Shown: positions 1 to 10,022, counted from the stretch's first letter. The stretch: DNA of 64,000 nt from Bacteroidales bacterium (GCA_017509755.1 JAFWOY010000004.1:94175-158174), one strand, 5' to 3'. Notes: generated from the letters alone by a model not told the origin. Program-made: numbers and translations.

Positions 1-2183
1 TCAAGATGATGCCGGACCAGTCCATCAACATCTCGGGCGGCCAATATACGGTCTGCGATGCCGAGCACCCGCACTACTACCTGAAGATGACGACGGCCAA
101 GATCATGACCGAGCCCCGGCAGAAAACGATGTTCGGCCCGGCCTATGCCGTCATCGAGGATGTGCCGCTGCCGCTGATCATCCCCTTCGGCTTCGTACCT
201 GAGAAACCGGACCGGGCCAGCGGCATCCTGATCCCGACCTATGGTGAGGAGAATGCCCGCGGCCTCTACCTGCGCGATTTCGGTTATTCCTTCGTAATCG
301 GAGACTATCTGGACCTGGCCCTGACCGGAGACATCTATACGTATGGTTCCTGGGCCGCCCGCCTCACTTCGCGTTATAAGAAGCGGTACTCCTTTGACGG
401 TTCGCTCGCCATCAACTACTCCGATGACATCACGGGCGAACGCGACACGCCTTCTTTCAATGAGTCGAAGAACTTCGGTGTGACGTGGAACCATTCCCAA
501 GACCCGAAAGCCCGGCCGGGAACCACCTTCCGGGCCTCCGTCAATTTCTCCAGCCCGTCCAACAACCGCTACAACTCGACCAGCGTGAGCGACGCCCTGC
601 AGAACCAGGCATCCTCTTCCATCTCCTATTCGAAGACATGGAGCGGCGTATCCCTGTCCCTCAACCTGCTGCACAGCCAGAACTCACGCGACAGTTCCTA
701 CTCCTTCACCCTCCCCAACATCACGTTCAACGTGAACCGCTTCTACCCTTTCAAGCGGAAAAACCGGGTCGGCAAGGAACGCTTTTACGAACAGATCTCC
801 TTCAGCTACAACGCCACGATGCAGAACAAGGTGGCCTTCAAGGCCAGCGAGTTCGCCATGAACAAGGACATGCTCAACCGGATGCAGAACGGTGTCAACC
901 ACGCCTTTTCCATCGGCCTGCCCGGCTTCACGCTGCTCAAGTATTTCCAGTTTACGCCCAGCGTCAGCTACGGCATGAACTGGTTCTTCCGGGAACAATA
1001 CCGTCAGTATAACGAGGAGACCGGCCGTGTCGAGACACTTTGGACCGACCAGTTCAGCCGTTTCGGCGTAACCCAGACCTATTCGGGCGGCCTTTCGATG
1101 AACACCCGCATCTATGGCATGTTCACGTTCGGCAAGCGGAGCAAACTGCAGGCTATCAGGCACATGATCACGCCTTCCTTCAGTTTCTCGATCAGTCCGA
1201 ACCTGGCGACGAAAGCCAACGGTTATACCTCCTATGTCTATACGGACAAGGACGGTGTGGAACGGACAGTGGACTACAACCGCTATGCTGGACAACTCTA
1301 TTCGCCTCCCGGAAGCGGCCGGAACGCCAGCCTTTCCTTCTCCTTTGCCAACAACCTGGAGGCCAAGGTGCTGAAAAACACGGATCCGATGGCGGAGGAA
1401 CCGGCCAACCCCAAAGACAAATACCAGAAGATCAAGCTGATCGACCAGCTCAACCTATCGGGATCGTACAATTTCCTGGCCGACTCGATGCGGCTGTCCA
1501 ACATCAACGTGACCGCCAGCACCACCATTTTCGGCAAACTGGGCCTCAACGGCAACATGTCACTCGACCCGTATGCCATCGACGCCCAAGGACGGCGCAT
1601 CAACCAGTTGAACGTCCTGAAAACCGGCCGGCCTTTCCGCATGACGAATGCCAGTGCTTCCCTCTCCTACTCCATCAACGGCGACGGCAAGTATTCCGGC
1701 AACGACGGGCACAAAGATGCGGCCAAGAGTTCCTCCAGCAGCGGAGGCAATTCCGACTACGCCCGCATCTATTACCACCCCGTCACCGGCGAATACATAC
1801 CGGGCGGCTGGGTGTACTACATGAATCCCAATATTCCCTGGTCCATCAGTTTCAATTACAACTACTCGTATTCCCGCACGTACCAGTACGCGAACGATCA
1901 GTTGCAGACCAAGCACAGCCATATCCAGACGCTCAGTTTGTCCGGGCAGTTGCGCCTCACCAAGGCAATGAATTTCAACATCAACACCGGCTTTGACCTG
2001 ACCAAGCTGCAGCTCAGCACGACCCAGATCAGCGCCACTTACGACCTGCACTGCTTCGCCATTTCCGTGTCGTGGGTGCCGACCGGCCAGTGGGAGAGCT
2101 GGAGTTTCCGGATTGCGGCGAAAGCCTCCGCCCTGAGCGACTTGCTGCAATTCAAGAAATCAGCCAGTTATTGGGATAAATAA
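1..2183 (+). CDS. lptD: LptD-family LPS assembly outer-membrane protein (5' partial)
   Basis: The open frame runs into the left edge, so the N-terminus (signal peptide and periplasmic beta-jellyroll start) lies outside the window. About 727 residues remain. The first part (GPAYAVIEDVPLPLIIPFGF) is the hallmark of Bacteroidota LptD, followed by a long barrel of alternating aromatic/polar beta strands (for example NYNYSYSRTYQYAND) ending in YWDK. The family inserts lipopolysaccharide into the outer leaflet of the outer membrane. A Ser/Gly-rich stretch near 1730-1755 is probably an extracellular loop. It ends only 78 bases before rho and shares its strand, but rho has its own promoter. Family assignment is confident. 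Exact partner proteins cannot be judged from this window. Confidence 0.85.
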   Translation, partial: KMMPDQSINISGGQYTVCDAEHPHYYLKMTTAKIMTEPRQKTMFGPAYAVIEDVPLPLIIPFGFVPEKPDRASGILIPTYGEENARGLYLRDFGYSFVIGDYLDLALTGDIYTYGSWAARLTSRYKKRYSFDGSLAINYSDDITGERDTPSFNESKNFGVTWNHSQDPKARPGTTFRASVNFSSPSNNRYNSTSVSDALQNQASSSISYSKTWSGVSLSLNLLHSQNSRDSSYSFTLPNITFNVNRFYPFKRKNRVGKERFYEQISFSYNATMQNKVAFKASEFAMNKDMLNRMQNGVNHAFSIGLPGFTLLKYFQFTPSVSYGMNWFFREQYRQYNEETGRVETLWTDQFSRFGVTQTYSGGLSMNTRIYGMFTFGKRSKLQAIRHMITPSFSFSISPNLATKANGYTSYVYTDKDGVERTVDYNRYAGQLYSPPGSGRNASLSFSFANNLEAKVLKNTDPMAEEPANPKDKYQKIKLIDQLNLSGSYNFLADSMRLSNINVTASTTIFGKLGLNGNMSLDPYAIDAQGRRINQLNVLKTGRPFRMTNASASLSYSINGDGKYSGNDGHKDAAKSSSSSGGNSDYARIYYHPVTGEYIPGGWVYYMNPNIPWSISFNYNYSYSRTYQYANDQLQTKHSHIQTLSLSGQLRLTKAMNFNINTGFDLTKLQLSTTQISATYDLHCFAISVSWVPTGQWESWSFRIAAKASALSDLLQFKKSASYWDK

Positions 2184-2193
2184 TTATTTTTAT

Positions 2194-2201
2194 TATCTTT
2201 G
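2194..2201 (+). promoter_or_regulatory. Promoter -7 element for rho
   Basis: TATCTTTG matches the Bacteroidota sigma-ABfr -7 consensus TAnnTTTG. It lies about 60 bases upstream of the chosen rho start, which leaves a leader of roughly 55 nt. No clear -33 TTTG is present. Confidence 0.6.
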
Positions 2202-2261
2202 CCGTATCAAATCGAACCGGCGTCTCCGTCTCTTCGGGCCCGGTTTATTCCAATCATACGA

Positions 2262-4073
2262 ATGATAGATATTATCGAACTGAGCAGCAAGAGTCAAGAA
2301 GACCTTGTTGCGCTCGCCAAAAGTTTAAAGGTCAAGAAACCCGAATCCCTGGACAGGGATACCTTGATTTACGCCATCCTGGACGAACAGGCGATCCAGA
2401 GCAATGAATCCCCCAAACGGCAGCGGAAGACCGCCAAGAAGAAGAATGAGCCGAAGGAGAAACCCGCTGCGGAGGAAAAAGCCACTCCGGCCGAATCCGA
2501 GCCGGTAAAACCGGCCGAAACGCCGGCCCCTGCCCAGGAGAAGCGCAAACGCGGACGGCCGCGCAAGAATGCCGCCCCGGAAGCCGGCACGCCGGAGCCG
2601 GAAGCCACCCAGCCTGCCCCTGAGCAGCCCGCACCGGTGGAAGAAAAACCCGCTGAAAAAACAGAAAAAAACGATAAGCCTGCCGCCAAGGCCAAAAAAC
2701 GCCAGCGGATCCAGGCCAAGCCTGCCGAGCAGCCGCAGCAACCCGCCCAGGAGCCCCAGCAGAGCCAGCCGGCCCAACAGCCACAGCAGCCGTCACAACC
2801 GGCCCAGCCGGCTCAGCCGCAACAGCCCCAGCAAGGGCAGCCGCCGCAGCAGAAACAGCAGCAGCCCCGGCCGCAGCAAGGACAACCGCAACAACCCCAG
2901 CAGCAACAGCCCCAGCAGCCCCGTCAGCCCCGTATCGAATTCGAAGGCATCGTGGAAGCGACCGGCGTGCTGGAGATCATGCCCGACGGCTACGGTTTCC
3001 TGCGTTCCTCCGACTATAACTACCTGAATTCCCCCGACGATATCTACGTATCGCAGAGCCAGATCAAGATGTACGCCCTCAAGACGGGCGATACCATCCT
3101 CGGCGAAATCCGTCCGCCGCGCGAAGGCGACAAATATTTCCCGCTGGTGAAGATCAACCGCATCAACGGCCGTTCCCCGGAATTCATCCGCGACCGCGTC
3201 CCGTTCGACTTCCTCACCCCGCTCTTCCCGAACGAGAAATTCAACCTGACGGGCCATGGCCACAACAGCAATATCTCCGTCCGCGTCGTTGATTTGTTCA
3301 CGCCGATCGGAAAAGGCCAGCGCGGCCTGATCGTGGCCCAGCCGAAGACCGGTAAGACCGTCCTGCTGAAAGACATCGCCAATGCCATCGCGGACAACCA
3401 TCCGGAAGTTTACATGATCGTCCTGCTGATCGACGAGCGTCCGGAAGAAGTGACCGATATGCAGCGCAGCGTCAAAGCCGAAGTCATTGCTTCCACCTTC
3501 GACGAACCGGCCGACCACCACGTCAAAGTGGCCAACATGGTGCTGGAGAAAGCCAAACGCCTGGTCGAATGCGGCCACGACGTCGTGATCCTGCTCGACT
3601 CGATCACCCGCCTGGCGCGTGCCTTCAACACGGTGCAGCCCGCTTCCGGCAAAGTGCTCTCTGGCGGGGTGGACGCCAATGCGCTCCACAAGCCGAAACG
3701 CTTCTTCGGTGCAGCCCGCAACATCGAAGGCGGCGGCTCACTGACCATCCTGGCCACGGCGCTTACCGAGACCGGTTCCAAGATGGACGATGTGATCTTT
3801 GAAGAATTCAAGGGTACCGGCAACCTGGAGCTCCAGCTCGACCGCAAGCTCTCCAACCGCCGCATCTTCCCGGCTGTCGATGTGACGCTCAGTTCCACCC
3901 GCCGCGACGACCTGCTCTATGATCCCGAGTATGTCAACCGCGTCTGGATCCTGCGCAACCACCTGGCAGACATGACTTCGCTCGAGGCCATGGAATTCAT
4001 GAAGAGCCGCCTTGAAAAGACGCGCGACAACGAAGAGTTCCTGATCTCGATGAACGGCGACAAACTGAGTTAA
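2262..4073 (+). CDS. rho: Transcription termination factor Rho with Q/P-rich insertion
   Basis: RNA-dependent hexameric ATPase that terminates transcription. The start at 2262 ([15 protein letters not shown]) matches the conserved Rho N-terminus. An upstream in-frame ATG at 2199 overlaps the promoter and is rejected. The product is 603 residues against about 420 for E. coli Rho. The extra length is a disordered block at about residues 50-225, first Lys/Ala/Pro/Glu-rich and then almost pure Gln/Pro. The RNA-binding cold-shock fold follows ([13 protein letters not shown]), then the ATPase core with Walker A QPKTGKT, Walker [13 protein letters not shown] and the ring motifs. Bacteroides Rho is known to carry a disordered insertion linked to phase separation. 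The stop codon overlaps the stop of the convergent esterase gene. Confidence 0.95.
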   Translation: MIDIIELSSKSQEDLVALAKSLKVKKPESLDRDTLIYAILDEQAIQSNESPKRQRKTAKKKNEPKEKPAAEEKATPAESEPVKPAETPAPAQEKRKRGRPRKNAAPEAGTPEPEATQPAPEQPAPVEEKPAEKTEKNDKPAAKAKKRQRIQAKPAEQPQQPAQEPQQSQPAQQPQQPSQPAQPAQPQQPQQGQPPQQKQQQPRPQQGQPQQPQQQQPQQPRQPRIEFEGIVEATGVLEIMPDGYGFLRSSDYNYLNSPDDIYVSQSQIKMYALKTGDTILGEIRPPREGDKYFPLVKINRINGRSPEFIRDRVPFDFLTPLFPNEKFNLTGHGHNSNISVRVVDLFTPIGKGQRGLIVAQPKTGKTVLLKDIANAIADNHPEVYMIVLLIDERPEEVTDMQRSVKAEVIASTFDEPADHHVKVANMVLEKAKRLVECGHDVVILLDSITRLARAFNTVQPASGKVLSGGVDANALHKPKRFFGAARNIEGGGSLTILATALTETGSKMDDVIFEEFKGTGNLELQLDRKLSNRRIFPAVDVTLSSTRRDDLLYDPEYVNRVWILRNHLADMTSLEAMEFMKSRLEKTRDNEEFLISMNGDKLS

Positions 4074-4849
4074 GCGCCCGGTCGAGGTTCCGTCTTCTTT
4101 TTGCTTTTCGAGAAAAGCCAATCCATAAAATCGGGCATTTCGAAAGCCTTCCACCAGCACACATGTCCGCAACCAGGAAATTCATGGTAGCGGACATCCG
4201 CTCCGGCGGCCTTCAGGGCGCGATAGGCATCCCTGGAGCCGGAAACCGGAACGGCCTGGTCATTGTCGCCGTGGTAAAGGCTGAACGACACGCCCTCGAA
4301 CTTTCCGAGCCGGTCCGGATTGATGTCTCCGCAGATGGGAACGGCGGCAGCGAAGATGTCAGGATGACGGGCCACTGCATCGAAAGCGCCGATGCCCCCC
4401 ATCGACATCCCATAGATATATACCCGGTCCGGATCCACGTCGGGACGTTGCAGGAAAAGATGCACGAGTTCCATCACCTGCTTCATGATCTTGCTCTCCG
4501 GATAGTCTTTCGGAAAATCATAAGAGTCAGGGCTCACGTCGAACGCCCAGGTATGGTTCTCCGGGCACTGCGGCACAATGACGAAGCAGGGATAATCTTC
4601 CCGGTTGCAAGGGTTCAGGAACATCTGGGCACCGAAGACGGTCCCTTCATTGTCATTGCCGCGTTCGCCGGACGTATGCAGATACAGGACAAGTGGATAT
4701 TGCTCGATCTGATCCGTTTTTTCCGGGGTGAGGAACCGGTAAAGGAGGGTGTCGCCGTCCGCGCAGCGAAGCTTCCCGTATTCATAAGATTGCGCCTTCA
4801 CCGCCAGCACGGAAAAGAAGGCCAGGAACAGAAGACTCCAACGTTTCAT
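4070..4849 (-). CDS. Exported alpha/beta-hydrolase (esterase/phospholipase type)
   Basis: A secreted serine hydrolase of 259 residues. The start at 4849 gives a clean signal peptide ([20 protein letters not shown]). The longer frame to 4969 lacks one. The nucleophile elbow GMSMGG places Ser149. Asp195 or Asp197 ([10 protein letters not shown]) and His229 (PGCGHVCWW) complete a plausible triad. The HTSGERG loop near 59-65 supplies the oxyanion region, as in the predicted-peptidase/phospholipase family near carbohydrate esterases. Substrate is unknown: acyl-sugar or phenolic esters are reasonable in this genome. A weak -7 box (minus-strand TATTTTTG at 4884-4877) precedes it. It is convergent with rho and their stop codons overlap. 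Confidence 0.75.
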   Translation of the reverse strand: MKRWSLLFLAFFSVLAVKAQSYEYGKLRCADGDTLLYRFLTPEKTDQIEQYPLVLYLHTSGERGNDNEGTVFGAQMFLNPCNREDYPCFVIVPQCPENHTWAFDVSPDSYDFPKDYPESKIMKQVMELVHLFLQRPDVDPDRVYIYGMSMGGIGAFDAVARHPDIFAAAVPICGDINPDRLGKFEGVSFSLYHGDNDQAVPVSGSRDAYRALKAAGADVRYHEFPGCGHVCWWKAFEMPDFMDWLFSKSKKKTEPRPGA

Positions 4850-4917
4850 AGATACAGGCTTTGGATTTATTTTATCCAAAAATAAGAAAAAACGTCGATA
4901 AATTCGTGAAAAATATT

Positions 4918-4947
4918 TTGCAGGTCGAAAAAAAGTTCCTACATTTG
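4918..4947 (+). promoter_or_regulatory. Promoter of the tRNA-Lys gene
   Basis: TTTTG ending at 4920 and TACATTTG at 4940-4947 are separated by 19 bases. This fits the Bacteroidota -33/-7 consensus well and lies about 20 bases upstream of the tRNA. Confidence 0.7.
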
Positions 4948-4967
4948 CAGTCCCAAAACAAAGGGAC

Positions 4968-5040
4968 ACCTCCTTAGCTCAGTTGGTAGAGCACGACACT
5001 CTTAATGTTGGGGTCCAGGGTTCGAGCCCCTGAGGGGGTA
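4968..5040 (+). tRNA. tRNA-Lys (anticodon CTT)
   Basis: A full cloverleaf can be drawn by eye: acceptor ACCTCCT pairs with AGGGGGT and is followed by discriminator A5040. The D arm is GCTC/GAGC. The anticodon stem CGACA/TGTTG holds the loop CTCTTAA with anticodon CTT. The T arm is CAGGG-TTCGAGC-CCCTG. CCA is not encoded. Length is 73 nt. There is its own promoter upstream and a hairpin terminator downstream, so it is a single-gene unit. Confidence 0.93.
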
Positions 5041-5044
5041 CAGA

Positions 5045-5070
5045 AAAAGCCGCTTTTTCAAGCGGCTTTT
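5045..5070. terminator. Bidirectional Rho-independent terminator
   Basis: A perfect stem, AAAAGCCGCT paired with AGCGGCTTTT, has a 6-nt loop and an A tract on one side with a T tract on the other. It lies between tRNA-Lys (plus) and the end of clpX (minus) and can serve both. Confidence 0.85.
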
Positions 5071-5091
5071 CTTATATCCTCCCTTCACGCT

Positions 5092-6345
5092 TTAATCTTC
5101 GAGGCCGATCATCCTGCCGGCGAATTTTTCGATTTTCTGTTTGGCATAGTCCAGCGTGATGGTCAGCGATTTCTTGTGGCTGGTGGGCGCGTCGAACATC
5201 GCGTCGGTCATGATGGCTTCGCAGATGGAGCGGAGGCCACGGGCGCCGAGACGGTACTGGATCGATGTGTCCACGATGAATTCCAGCACTTCGGGCTTGA
5301 TCTTGAGTTTGATGCCGTCGAGCGCGAACAGTTCCTGGTACTGTTTGACCAGGGCGTTCTTGGGACGGGTCAGGATGGCCAGCAGCGTGGGACGGTCGAG
5401 CGGGTCCAGGTGGCAAAGCACCGGCAGACGGCCGATGATCTCGGGAATCAGGCCGTAGGCGCGCAGGTCCTGCGGCGCCACGTACTGGATGAGATTGTCG
5501 GTGTCGATGGTCTCATGTTTCTTGCGGGCGCCGTAGCCGATAACCTGGGTGTTGAGCCGCTGGGCGATGTACCGGTCGATTCCTTCGAAGGCGCCACCGC
5601 AGATGAAGAGGATGTTCTCGGTATTGACCGTAATCATCCGCTGCTCGGGATGTTTGCGGCCACCCTGCGGAGGTACGTTGACCAGACTGCCTTCCAAAAT
5701 CTTCAAGAGCGCCTGCTGCACGCCCTCGCCCGACACGTCGCGCGTGATGGAAGGGTTGTCGCTCTTGCGGGCGATCTTGTCGATCTCATCGATAAAGACA
5801 ATCCCTTTCTCGGCCTTGGACACATCATAATCCGCATCCTGAAGCAGGCGTGTAAGAATACTCTCCACGTCTTCTCCCACGTAGCCGGCTTCCGTCAGGA
5901 CGGTTGCATCGACAATGGCGAACGGCACGTTGAGCATCTTGGCGATGGTCCGGGCCAGCAGGGTTTTACCGGTGCCGGTGGGACCTACCATCAGGATGTT
6001 GGACTTCTCAATCAGGTCGTTCTTGAGATTGATGCGCTTGTAATGGTTGTACACGGCCACAGCCAGGAAACGTTTGGCCTCGTCCTGCCCGATCACGTAT
6101 TCGTCCAGGAAAGCCTTGATCTCGGCCGGCTTGAAAAGACGGGCCTCGCCCACGATCTTGCCGTTGGTGCGGATATGCTCTTCTGAAGGGCTGAGAGCCT
6201 CCTTGGCGTATTCGTAGGCCATCCGCGCACAGTCGGAGCAGATGGCCACTTCCCCTGCTGAAATCAGGAGGTCCACCTCATCCTGGCTCCGGCCGCAGAA
6301 CGCGCAATGGTCCGCGCCTTCGTGGCTATCTTTCTTCTTTGCCAT
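5092..6345 (-). CDS. clpX: ATP-dependent Clp protease ATPase subunit ClpX
   Basis: AAA+ unfoldase that feeds substrates to ClpP in the cytosol. The 417 residues start with the C4 zinc-binding domain (Cys14, Cys17, Cys36, Cys39). Walker A is GPTGTGKT at 121-128 and Walker B is FIDEIDK at 184-190. Sensor and substrate-loop regions follow (GYGARKK takes the place of the ClpP-contacting loop area), and the length is typical. The start overlaps the clpP 3' end by 20 bases, so the two are translationally coupled. It is the last gene of a tig-clpP-clpX operon, the usual order in many bacteria. Nothing is abnormal. Confidence 0.97.
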   Translation of the reverse strand: MAKKKDSHEGADHCAFCGRSQDEVDLLISAGEVAICSDCARMAYEYAKEALSPSEEHIRTNGKIVGEARLFKPAEIKAFLDEYVIGQDEAKRFLAVAVYNHYKRINLKNDLIEKSNILMVGPTGTGKTLLARTIAKMLNVPFAIVDATVLTEAGYVGEDVESILTRLLQDADYDVSKAEKGIVFIDEIDKIARKSDNPSITRDVSGEGVQQALLKILEGSLVNVPPQGGRKHPEQRMITVNTENILFICGGAFEGIDRYIAQRLNTQVIGYGARKKHETIDTDNLIQYVAPQDLRAYGLIPEIIGRLPVLCHLDPLDRPTLLAILTRPKNALVKQYQELFALDGIKLKIKPEVLEFIVDTSIQYRLGARGLRSICEAIMTDAMFDAPTSHKKSLTITLDYAKQKIEKFAGRMIGLED

Positions 6346-7009
6346 TTTTGCTCTTTTCTACGATGCGGTCCACCATGCCGTACTTCCGCGCCTCTTCGGC
6401 CGTCATCCAGAAGTCACGGTCGGCATCCTTGACGATCTGTTCCATCGGCTTGCCGGTGTGGTCGCAAAGGATCTGGTAGAGCTCCTTCTTCAGCTTGACG
6501 ATCTCACGGACCGTGATTTCCATCTCGGAAGCCTGGCCTTCAGCGCCACCCATCGGCTGGTGGATCATCACACGGGAGTGCGGGAGCGCAGAGCGCTTGT
6601 CCTTCGCGCCGGCGGCGAGCAGGATGGAAGCCATCGAAGCGGCCATGCCGGTGCAGATGGTGGCCACATCGGGTTGGATGGTCTGCATCGTGTCATAGAT
6701 ACCCAGGCCGGAATAGACGACACCGCCCGGCGAATTGATGTAGAGCATGATGTCGGCCTTCGGGTCGTTGCTCTCCAGGAAGAGAAGCTGCGCCTGGATG
6801 ATGTTGGCCACATCGTCGTTGATGGGGCAGCCCAGGAAGATGATGCGGTCCATCATCAAGCGGCTGAAGACGTCCATCTGGGCGACATTGAGCTGGCGCT
6901 CCTCGATGATCATCGGGTTCATGTAGCTCGCATAAAGCGAATTGAACCGATGCAGGCTGAGCGAGCTGATGCCGCGTCCGCGGATGGCATATTTCTCGAA
7001 TTCGGTCAT
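6326..7009 (-). CDS. clpP: ATP-dependent Clp protease proteolytic subunit ClpP
   Basis: Serine protease forming the double-heptamer chamber. Catalytic Ser125 lies in GMAASMAS, His150 in RVMIHQP and Asp199 in DADRDFW, spaced as in the family. At 227 residues it carries the longer N-terminal stretch ([14 protein letters not shown]) seen in Bacteroidota ClpP, part of which is normally cleaved as a propeptide. It sits 9 bases after tig and overlaps clpX by 20 bases. Confidence 0.97.
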   Translation of the reverse strand: MTEFEKYAIRGRGISSLSLHRFNSLYASYMNPMIIEERQLNVAQMDVFSRLMMDRIIFLGCPINDDVANIIQAQLLFLESNDPKADIMLYINSPGGVVYSGLGIYDTMQTIQPDVATICTGMAASMASILLAAGAKDKRSALPHSRVMIHQPMGGAEGQASEMEITVREIVKLKKELYQILCDHTGKPMEQIVKDADRDFWMTAEEARKYGMVDRIVEKSKNGKEER

Positions 7010-7018
7010 AACGGCTAT

Positions 7019-8338
7019 TTATTTCGTAAGTTCACGCATCTTCTCGAGCGAGATCTTCTTCTTGTCGATGGTGGCGACGCCACGGACCCAGGTCAAGGCG
7101 AGGTCGTCCTCTACCTTCTCGACGATACGCTCGGCCTGCTGGCGGTCAGCGAGGATCTGCTCTGCATATTTGGTGAGGTGCTCTTCCGGCACGTTCTGCA
7201 TGCCGTACATGGCAAACTGGTAGGAGGCCATCGACAGGGCCTGCTTCATCACGTCGTCTTTCGACACCTTGAGATCCTGATCCTTCATGATCTTGGTGCG
7301 GATCATGTTCCAGCGGAAATCCTTGGCGAAGAGGTCGTACTCGGCTTCGATCTGCTCCATCGTGAACTTGCCTTCGTTGGCAGTCATGATCCAGCGTTTC
7401 ATGAAAGCGTCGGGGAGCTGGATGGCGGCTTTGTCGATGAGGTATTCCTTGGCGTCGATCATGAAGCGGTAGTCGCTTTCCTGCGCATACTCGGACTGCA
7501 GGCGTTCCTTGACTTTGGCGTCGAACTCGGCTTCGTCCTTGCAGTTGCCTTCGCCGAAGATCTGGTCGAAGGTAGCCTGCGTCAGCGGCGCATCGACAAA
7601 GGTCTTGATGTCGTTGACGGTCATCGTCCAATTGACAGGCAGGGTCTCGAGTTCTTCCTTCTTCACGTGGAACATGGCGGCACGGTCGGCCTCATTGGGG
7701 AACGTACGGACGATATCGACTTCGCGGGTATCGCCTTTCTTCAAGCCGACGAATTCCTTCTTCACTTCTTCCGCCATGCTGCGAAGGGCGACATAGGCGC
7801 CTTCGATCTTCTGCTCTCCGCTGACGAAATCGGCAATCACGAAATCGTCTTCTTTCGACGTCTCGGCGCTTTCGAGCTGGCCGAACTGCTTCAGCAAGCC
7901 GTGCCGATAGTCCTTGAGGGCCTCTTTGGTGACGGTGACGGTATAGTACGGAATCTTGTCGTCTGCCGTAACGGTCAGATTCACTTCGGGAGCGACAGCC
8001 AGGTCAAAGTCGAAAGAGAACGCGTCGGGATTGTCCCAGTTGTTGTCGGACTGTTTCTCGCTCGGAAGCGGCTCACCGATGAGATTGAGTTTGTTGTCAT
8101 CGATGAATTTGTTCAGTTCGTCGGTAACCAGCGTATTCACGACTTCGGCGAGGGCCTGACCGCCATGGATCTTCTCGATCAGCGACATCGGGGCCATGCC
8201 GCGGCGGAAGCCGCGGATGTCCGCGGTGCGGCGGTACTCGTTGAGTTTCTTCTTCCGGGGTTCGGCCCAGTCGTTCTTGTCGAGGGCGATGCTGACGGTC
8301 ATATTGAGGTCGTCAACCTGATTCTTCGTAATATTCAT
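7019..8338 (-). CDS. tig: Trigger factor
   Basis: Ribosome-associated chaperone, 439 residues. The N-terminal ribosome-binding domain has a degenerate form of the signature (RTADIRGFRRGMAPMSLIEK in place of the GFRxGKxP loop). It is followed by an FKBP-like middle region with low similarity to the enzyme (ADFVSGEQKIEGAYVALRSMAEEV) and a long helical C-terminal arm. Bacteroidota trigger factors commonly show a poorly conserved PPIase part, so foldase activity is uncertain. It is the first gene of the tig-clpP-clpX operon, and its promoter lies at 8386-8393 on the minus strand. Confidence 0.9.
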   Translation of the reverse strand: MNITKNQVDDLNMTVSIALDKNDWAEPRKKKLNEYRRTADIRGFRRGMAPMSLIEKIHGGQALAEVVNTLVTDELNKFIDDNKLNLIGEPLPSEKQSDNNWDNPDAFSFDFDLAVAPEVNLTVTADDKIPYYTVTVTKEALKDYRHGLLKQFGQLESAETSKEDDFVIADFVSGEQKIEGAYVALRSMAEEVKKEFVGLKKGDTREVDIVRTFPNEADRAAMFHVKKEELETLPVNWTMTVNDIKTFVDAPLTQATFDQIFGEGNCKDEAEFDAKVKERLQSEYAQESDYRFMIDAKEYLIDKAAIQLPDAFMKRWIMTANEGKFTMEQIEAEYDLFAKDFRWNMIRTKIMKDQDLKVSKDDVMKQALSMASYQFAMYGMQNVPEEHLTKYAEQILADRQQAERIVEKVEDDLALTWVRGVATIDKKKISLEKMRELTK

Positions 8339-8385
8339 ATGGATGCTTAGAATTTATATTTCTGTAATATACTTTATAAGAGGCG

Positions 8386-8413
8386 CAAAGTTACAAAAAA
8401 ATGGCTATATTTG
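8386..8413. promoter_or_regulatory. Divergent promoters for tig and the dipeptidase
   Basis: Minus strand: TAACTTTG at 8393-8386 serves tig. Plus strand: TATATTTG at 8406-8413 serves the dipeptidase. The two -7 boxes lie 12 bases apart back to back, so the two polymerases are likely to exclude each other. Confidence 0.6.
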
Positions 8414-8437
8414 TAGGAATTGCAATTAATATTCATT

Positions 8438-9784
8438 ATGAAACAATACATTGAACAAAACAACGAGCGTTTCCTGCAGGAATTGTTCTCGCTGCTCCGC
8501 ATTCCGTCCATCAGTTCTGAATCCGCCCACAAGTCTGACATGTACCGTTGCGCCGAACGGCTGGTCGAACTGCTGAAAGAGGCCGGCGCCGACCGGGCGG
8601 CTGTCTATGAAACCACCGGGCACCCGGTTGTATTCGGGGAAAAGAAATTCGATCCCAAAGCGCCTACGATCCTGGTCTATGGCCACTACGACGTCATGCC
8701 CGTCGATCCGCTGAAACGCTGGAAATCGAACCCCTTCGAGCCGGAGATCCGTGACGGTGCCATCTACGCCCGCGGGGCAAACGACGACAAGGGCCAGACG
8801 TTCATGCATATCAAGGCTTTTGAGTATCTGGTGCGCACCGGGCAGCTCCGGCACAACATCAAATTCATTTTTGAAGGTGAGGAAGAGATGGGCTCCGCCG
8901 CCCTCTCGAAATGGATCAAGACGCACAAGCGCCTGCTTGCCTGCGACATCATCCTGGTCTCTGACACCACGATGCTCAACGAGAAGATTCCTTCCATCAA
9001 TTGCGGCATGCGCGGCATCTGCTACATGGAAGTCAAGGTCACCGGCCCGAACAAAGACCTGCACTCGGGCCATTACGGCGGTTCCGTCTTCAATCCGATC
9101 AACACGCTCTGCAAGATGATCGACTCACTCATCGACGAGAACGGCCACATCACGGTCAAAGGCTTCTACGACGACGTCGTGGAACTCAGCCGCAAGGACC
9201 GCAAGATGCTCGCCCGCGCGCCTTACAACGCAACCGAATATATGGACAACATCGGCGTGAAGGCCCTCACGGGCGAGAAAGGCTACACTACGCTCGAACG
9301 GGTCGGCATCCGTCCCTGCCTCGACGTGAACGGTATCTGGGGCGGCTACACCGGAGAAGGTTCCAAAACCGTCATCCCGAGCGAAGCGCACGCCAAGATC
9401 TCGATGCGGCTGGTCCCGAACCAGGATTCGAAGACGATTGCCAAACTGTTCGCCCGCCATTTCAAGGCAATCGCGCCCAAGGGTGTGACGGTCGAAGTCG
9501 AAGAGAAGCACGGCGGTGACGGCTTCCTGATTCCGATCTCTTCCAAAGCGTACCAGGCGGCTTCACGGGCTGTCGGGGAAGTCTATGGCATTGAACCGGT
9601 ACCGAGCCGTGGCGGCGGCAGCATCGCCATCCTGGCGGAAATGCAGCGTGCTCTCCACGCCGATCCGCTCCTGATGGGCTTCGGCCTTGAACGTGACTTC
9701 ATCCACTCCCCGAACGAAAGCTACCTCCTCTCCCAGTTCTACAAAGGAATGGAATCCATTGCCAAGTTCTATCAGTATTTCTGA
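8438..9784 (+). CDS. M20-family metallodipeptidase
   Basis: Zinc dipeptidase/aminoacylase-like enzyme, 448 residues. No signal peptide, so cytosolic. Metal ligands and catalytic residues are visible: His83 and Asp85 (YGHYDVMP), Asp117 (GANDDKGQ) and the EGEEE cluster at 147-151. The dimerisation lid domain is in the middle (CGMRGICYMEVKVTGPNKDLHSGHYGG), and the GGGSIAILAEM and LERDFIHSPNE segments are near the end. The start at 8438 is preferred over 8420 because the latter would fall at the predicted transcription start. It is probably a housekeeping peptidase that finishes peptide catabolism. Confidence 0.88.
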   Translation: MKQYIEQNNERFLQELFSLLRIPSISSESAHKSDMYRCAERLVELLKEAGADRAAVYETTGHPVVFGEKKFDPKAPTILVYGHYDVMPVDPLKRWKSNPFEPEIRDGAIYARGANDDKGQTFMHIKAFEYLVRTGQLRHNIKFIFEGEEEMGSAALSKWIKTHKRLLACDIILVSDTTMLNEKIPSINCGMRGICYMEVKVTGPNKDLHSGHYGGSVFNPINTLCKMIDSLIDENGHITVKGFYDDVVELSRKDRKMLARAPYNATEYMDNIGVKALTGEKGYTTLERVGIRPCLDVNGIWGGYTGEGSKTVIPSEAHAKISMRLVPNQDSKTIAKLFARHFKAIAPKGVTVEVEEKHGGDGFLIPISSKAYQAASRAVGEVYGIEPVPSRGGGSIAILAEMQRALHADPLLMGFGLERDFIHSPNESYLLSQFYKGMESIAKFYQYF

Positions 9785-9805
9785 TTGGAATAAGCCATCG
9801 GTTTC

Positions 9806-10022
9806 ACGCATCAGCGACAGGTATCTCCTCCAAAACCTACGCGCTTCGCGCTATCCCGACCGTGTTTACTGGGGCTCCGCCCCAAACCCTACCGCTACGG
9901 CCTGCTATCGCTCAATCCTTTATAACGGCCTCCGCTAGCGGCTTATGCCGCTTATGGCATTTCCATTCACAGAGCCATGGGCGGCTATGGGTTTTGGAGG
10001 AGATACCTGTCGCTTGATGCGT
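9806..10022. repeat. Long inverted-repeat element E (217 bp)
   Basis: The 32-base left arm (9806-9837) and 33-base right arm (9990-10022) are complementary apart from one extra base. The arm core reads GACAGGTATCTCCTCC. The interior from about 9866 (GGGGCTCCGCCCC, then CCGCTACGGCCTGCTATC, then CCTCCGCTAGCG) resembles 16703-16790 of element D. It lies between two convergent genes. I see no coding frame of its own. It may be a MITE-like or REP-like element, or a bidirectional terminator. Confidence 0.75.

Noticed and set aside
684..1295. Long open frames antisense to lptD and to rho (e.g. 684-1295, 2793-3689 on the minus strand)
   Set aside because: They mirror the GC-rich coding frame of the real genes, have no promoter and no protein-like motifs.
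4968..5040. tRNA-Lys as an integration site for a mobile element
   Set aside because: No integrase, no direct repeat of the tRNA 3' end nearby, and the flanks are housekeeping genes.
6242..8350. 702-codon plus-strand frame opposite clpX/clpP/tig
   Set aside because: Translation is rich in His/Arg/Asp/Leu typical of an antisense shadow. The minus strand encodes the recognisable clp genes.
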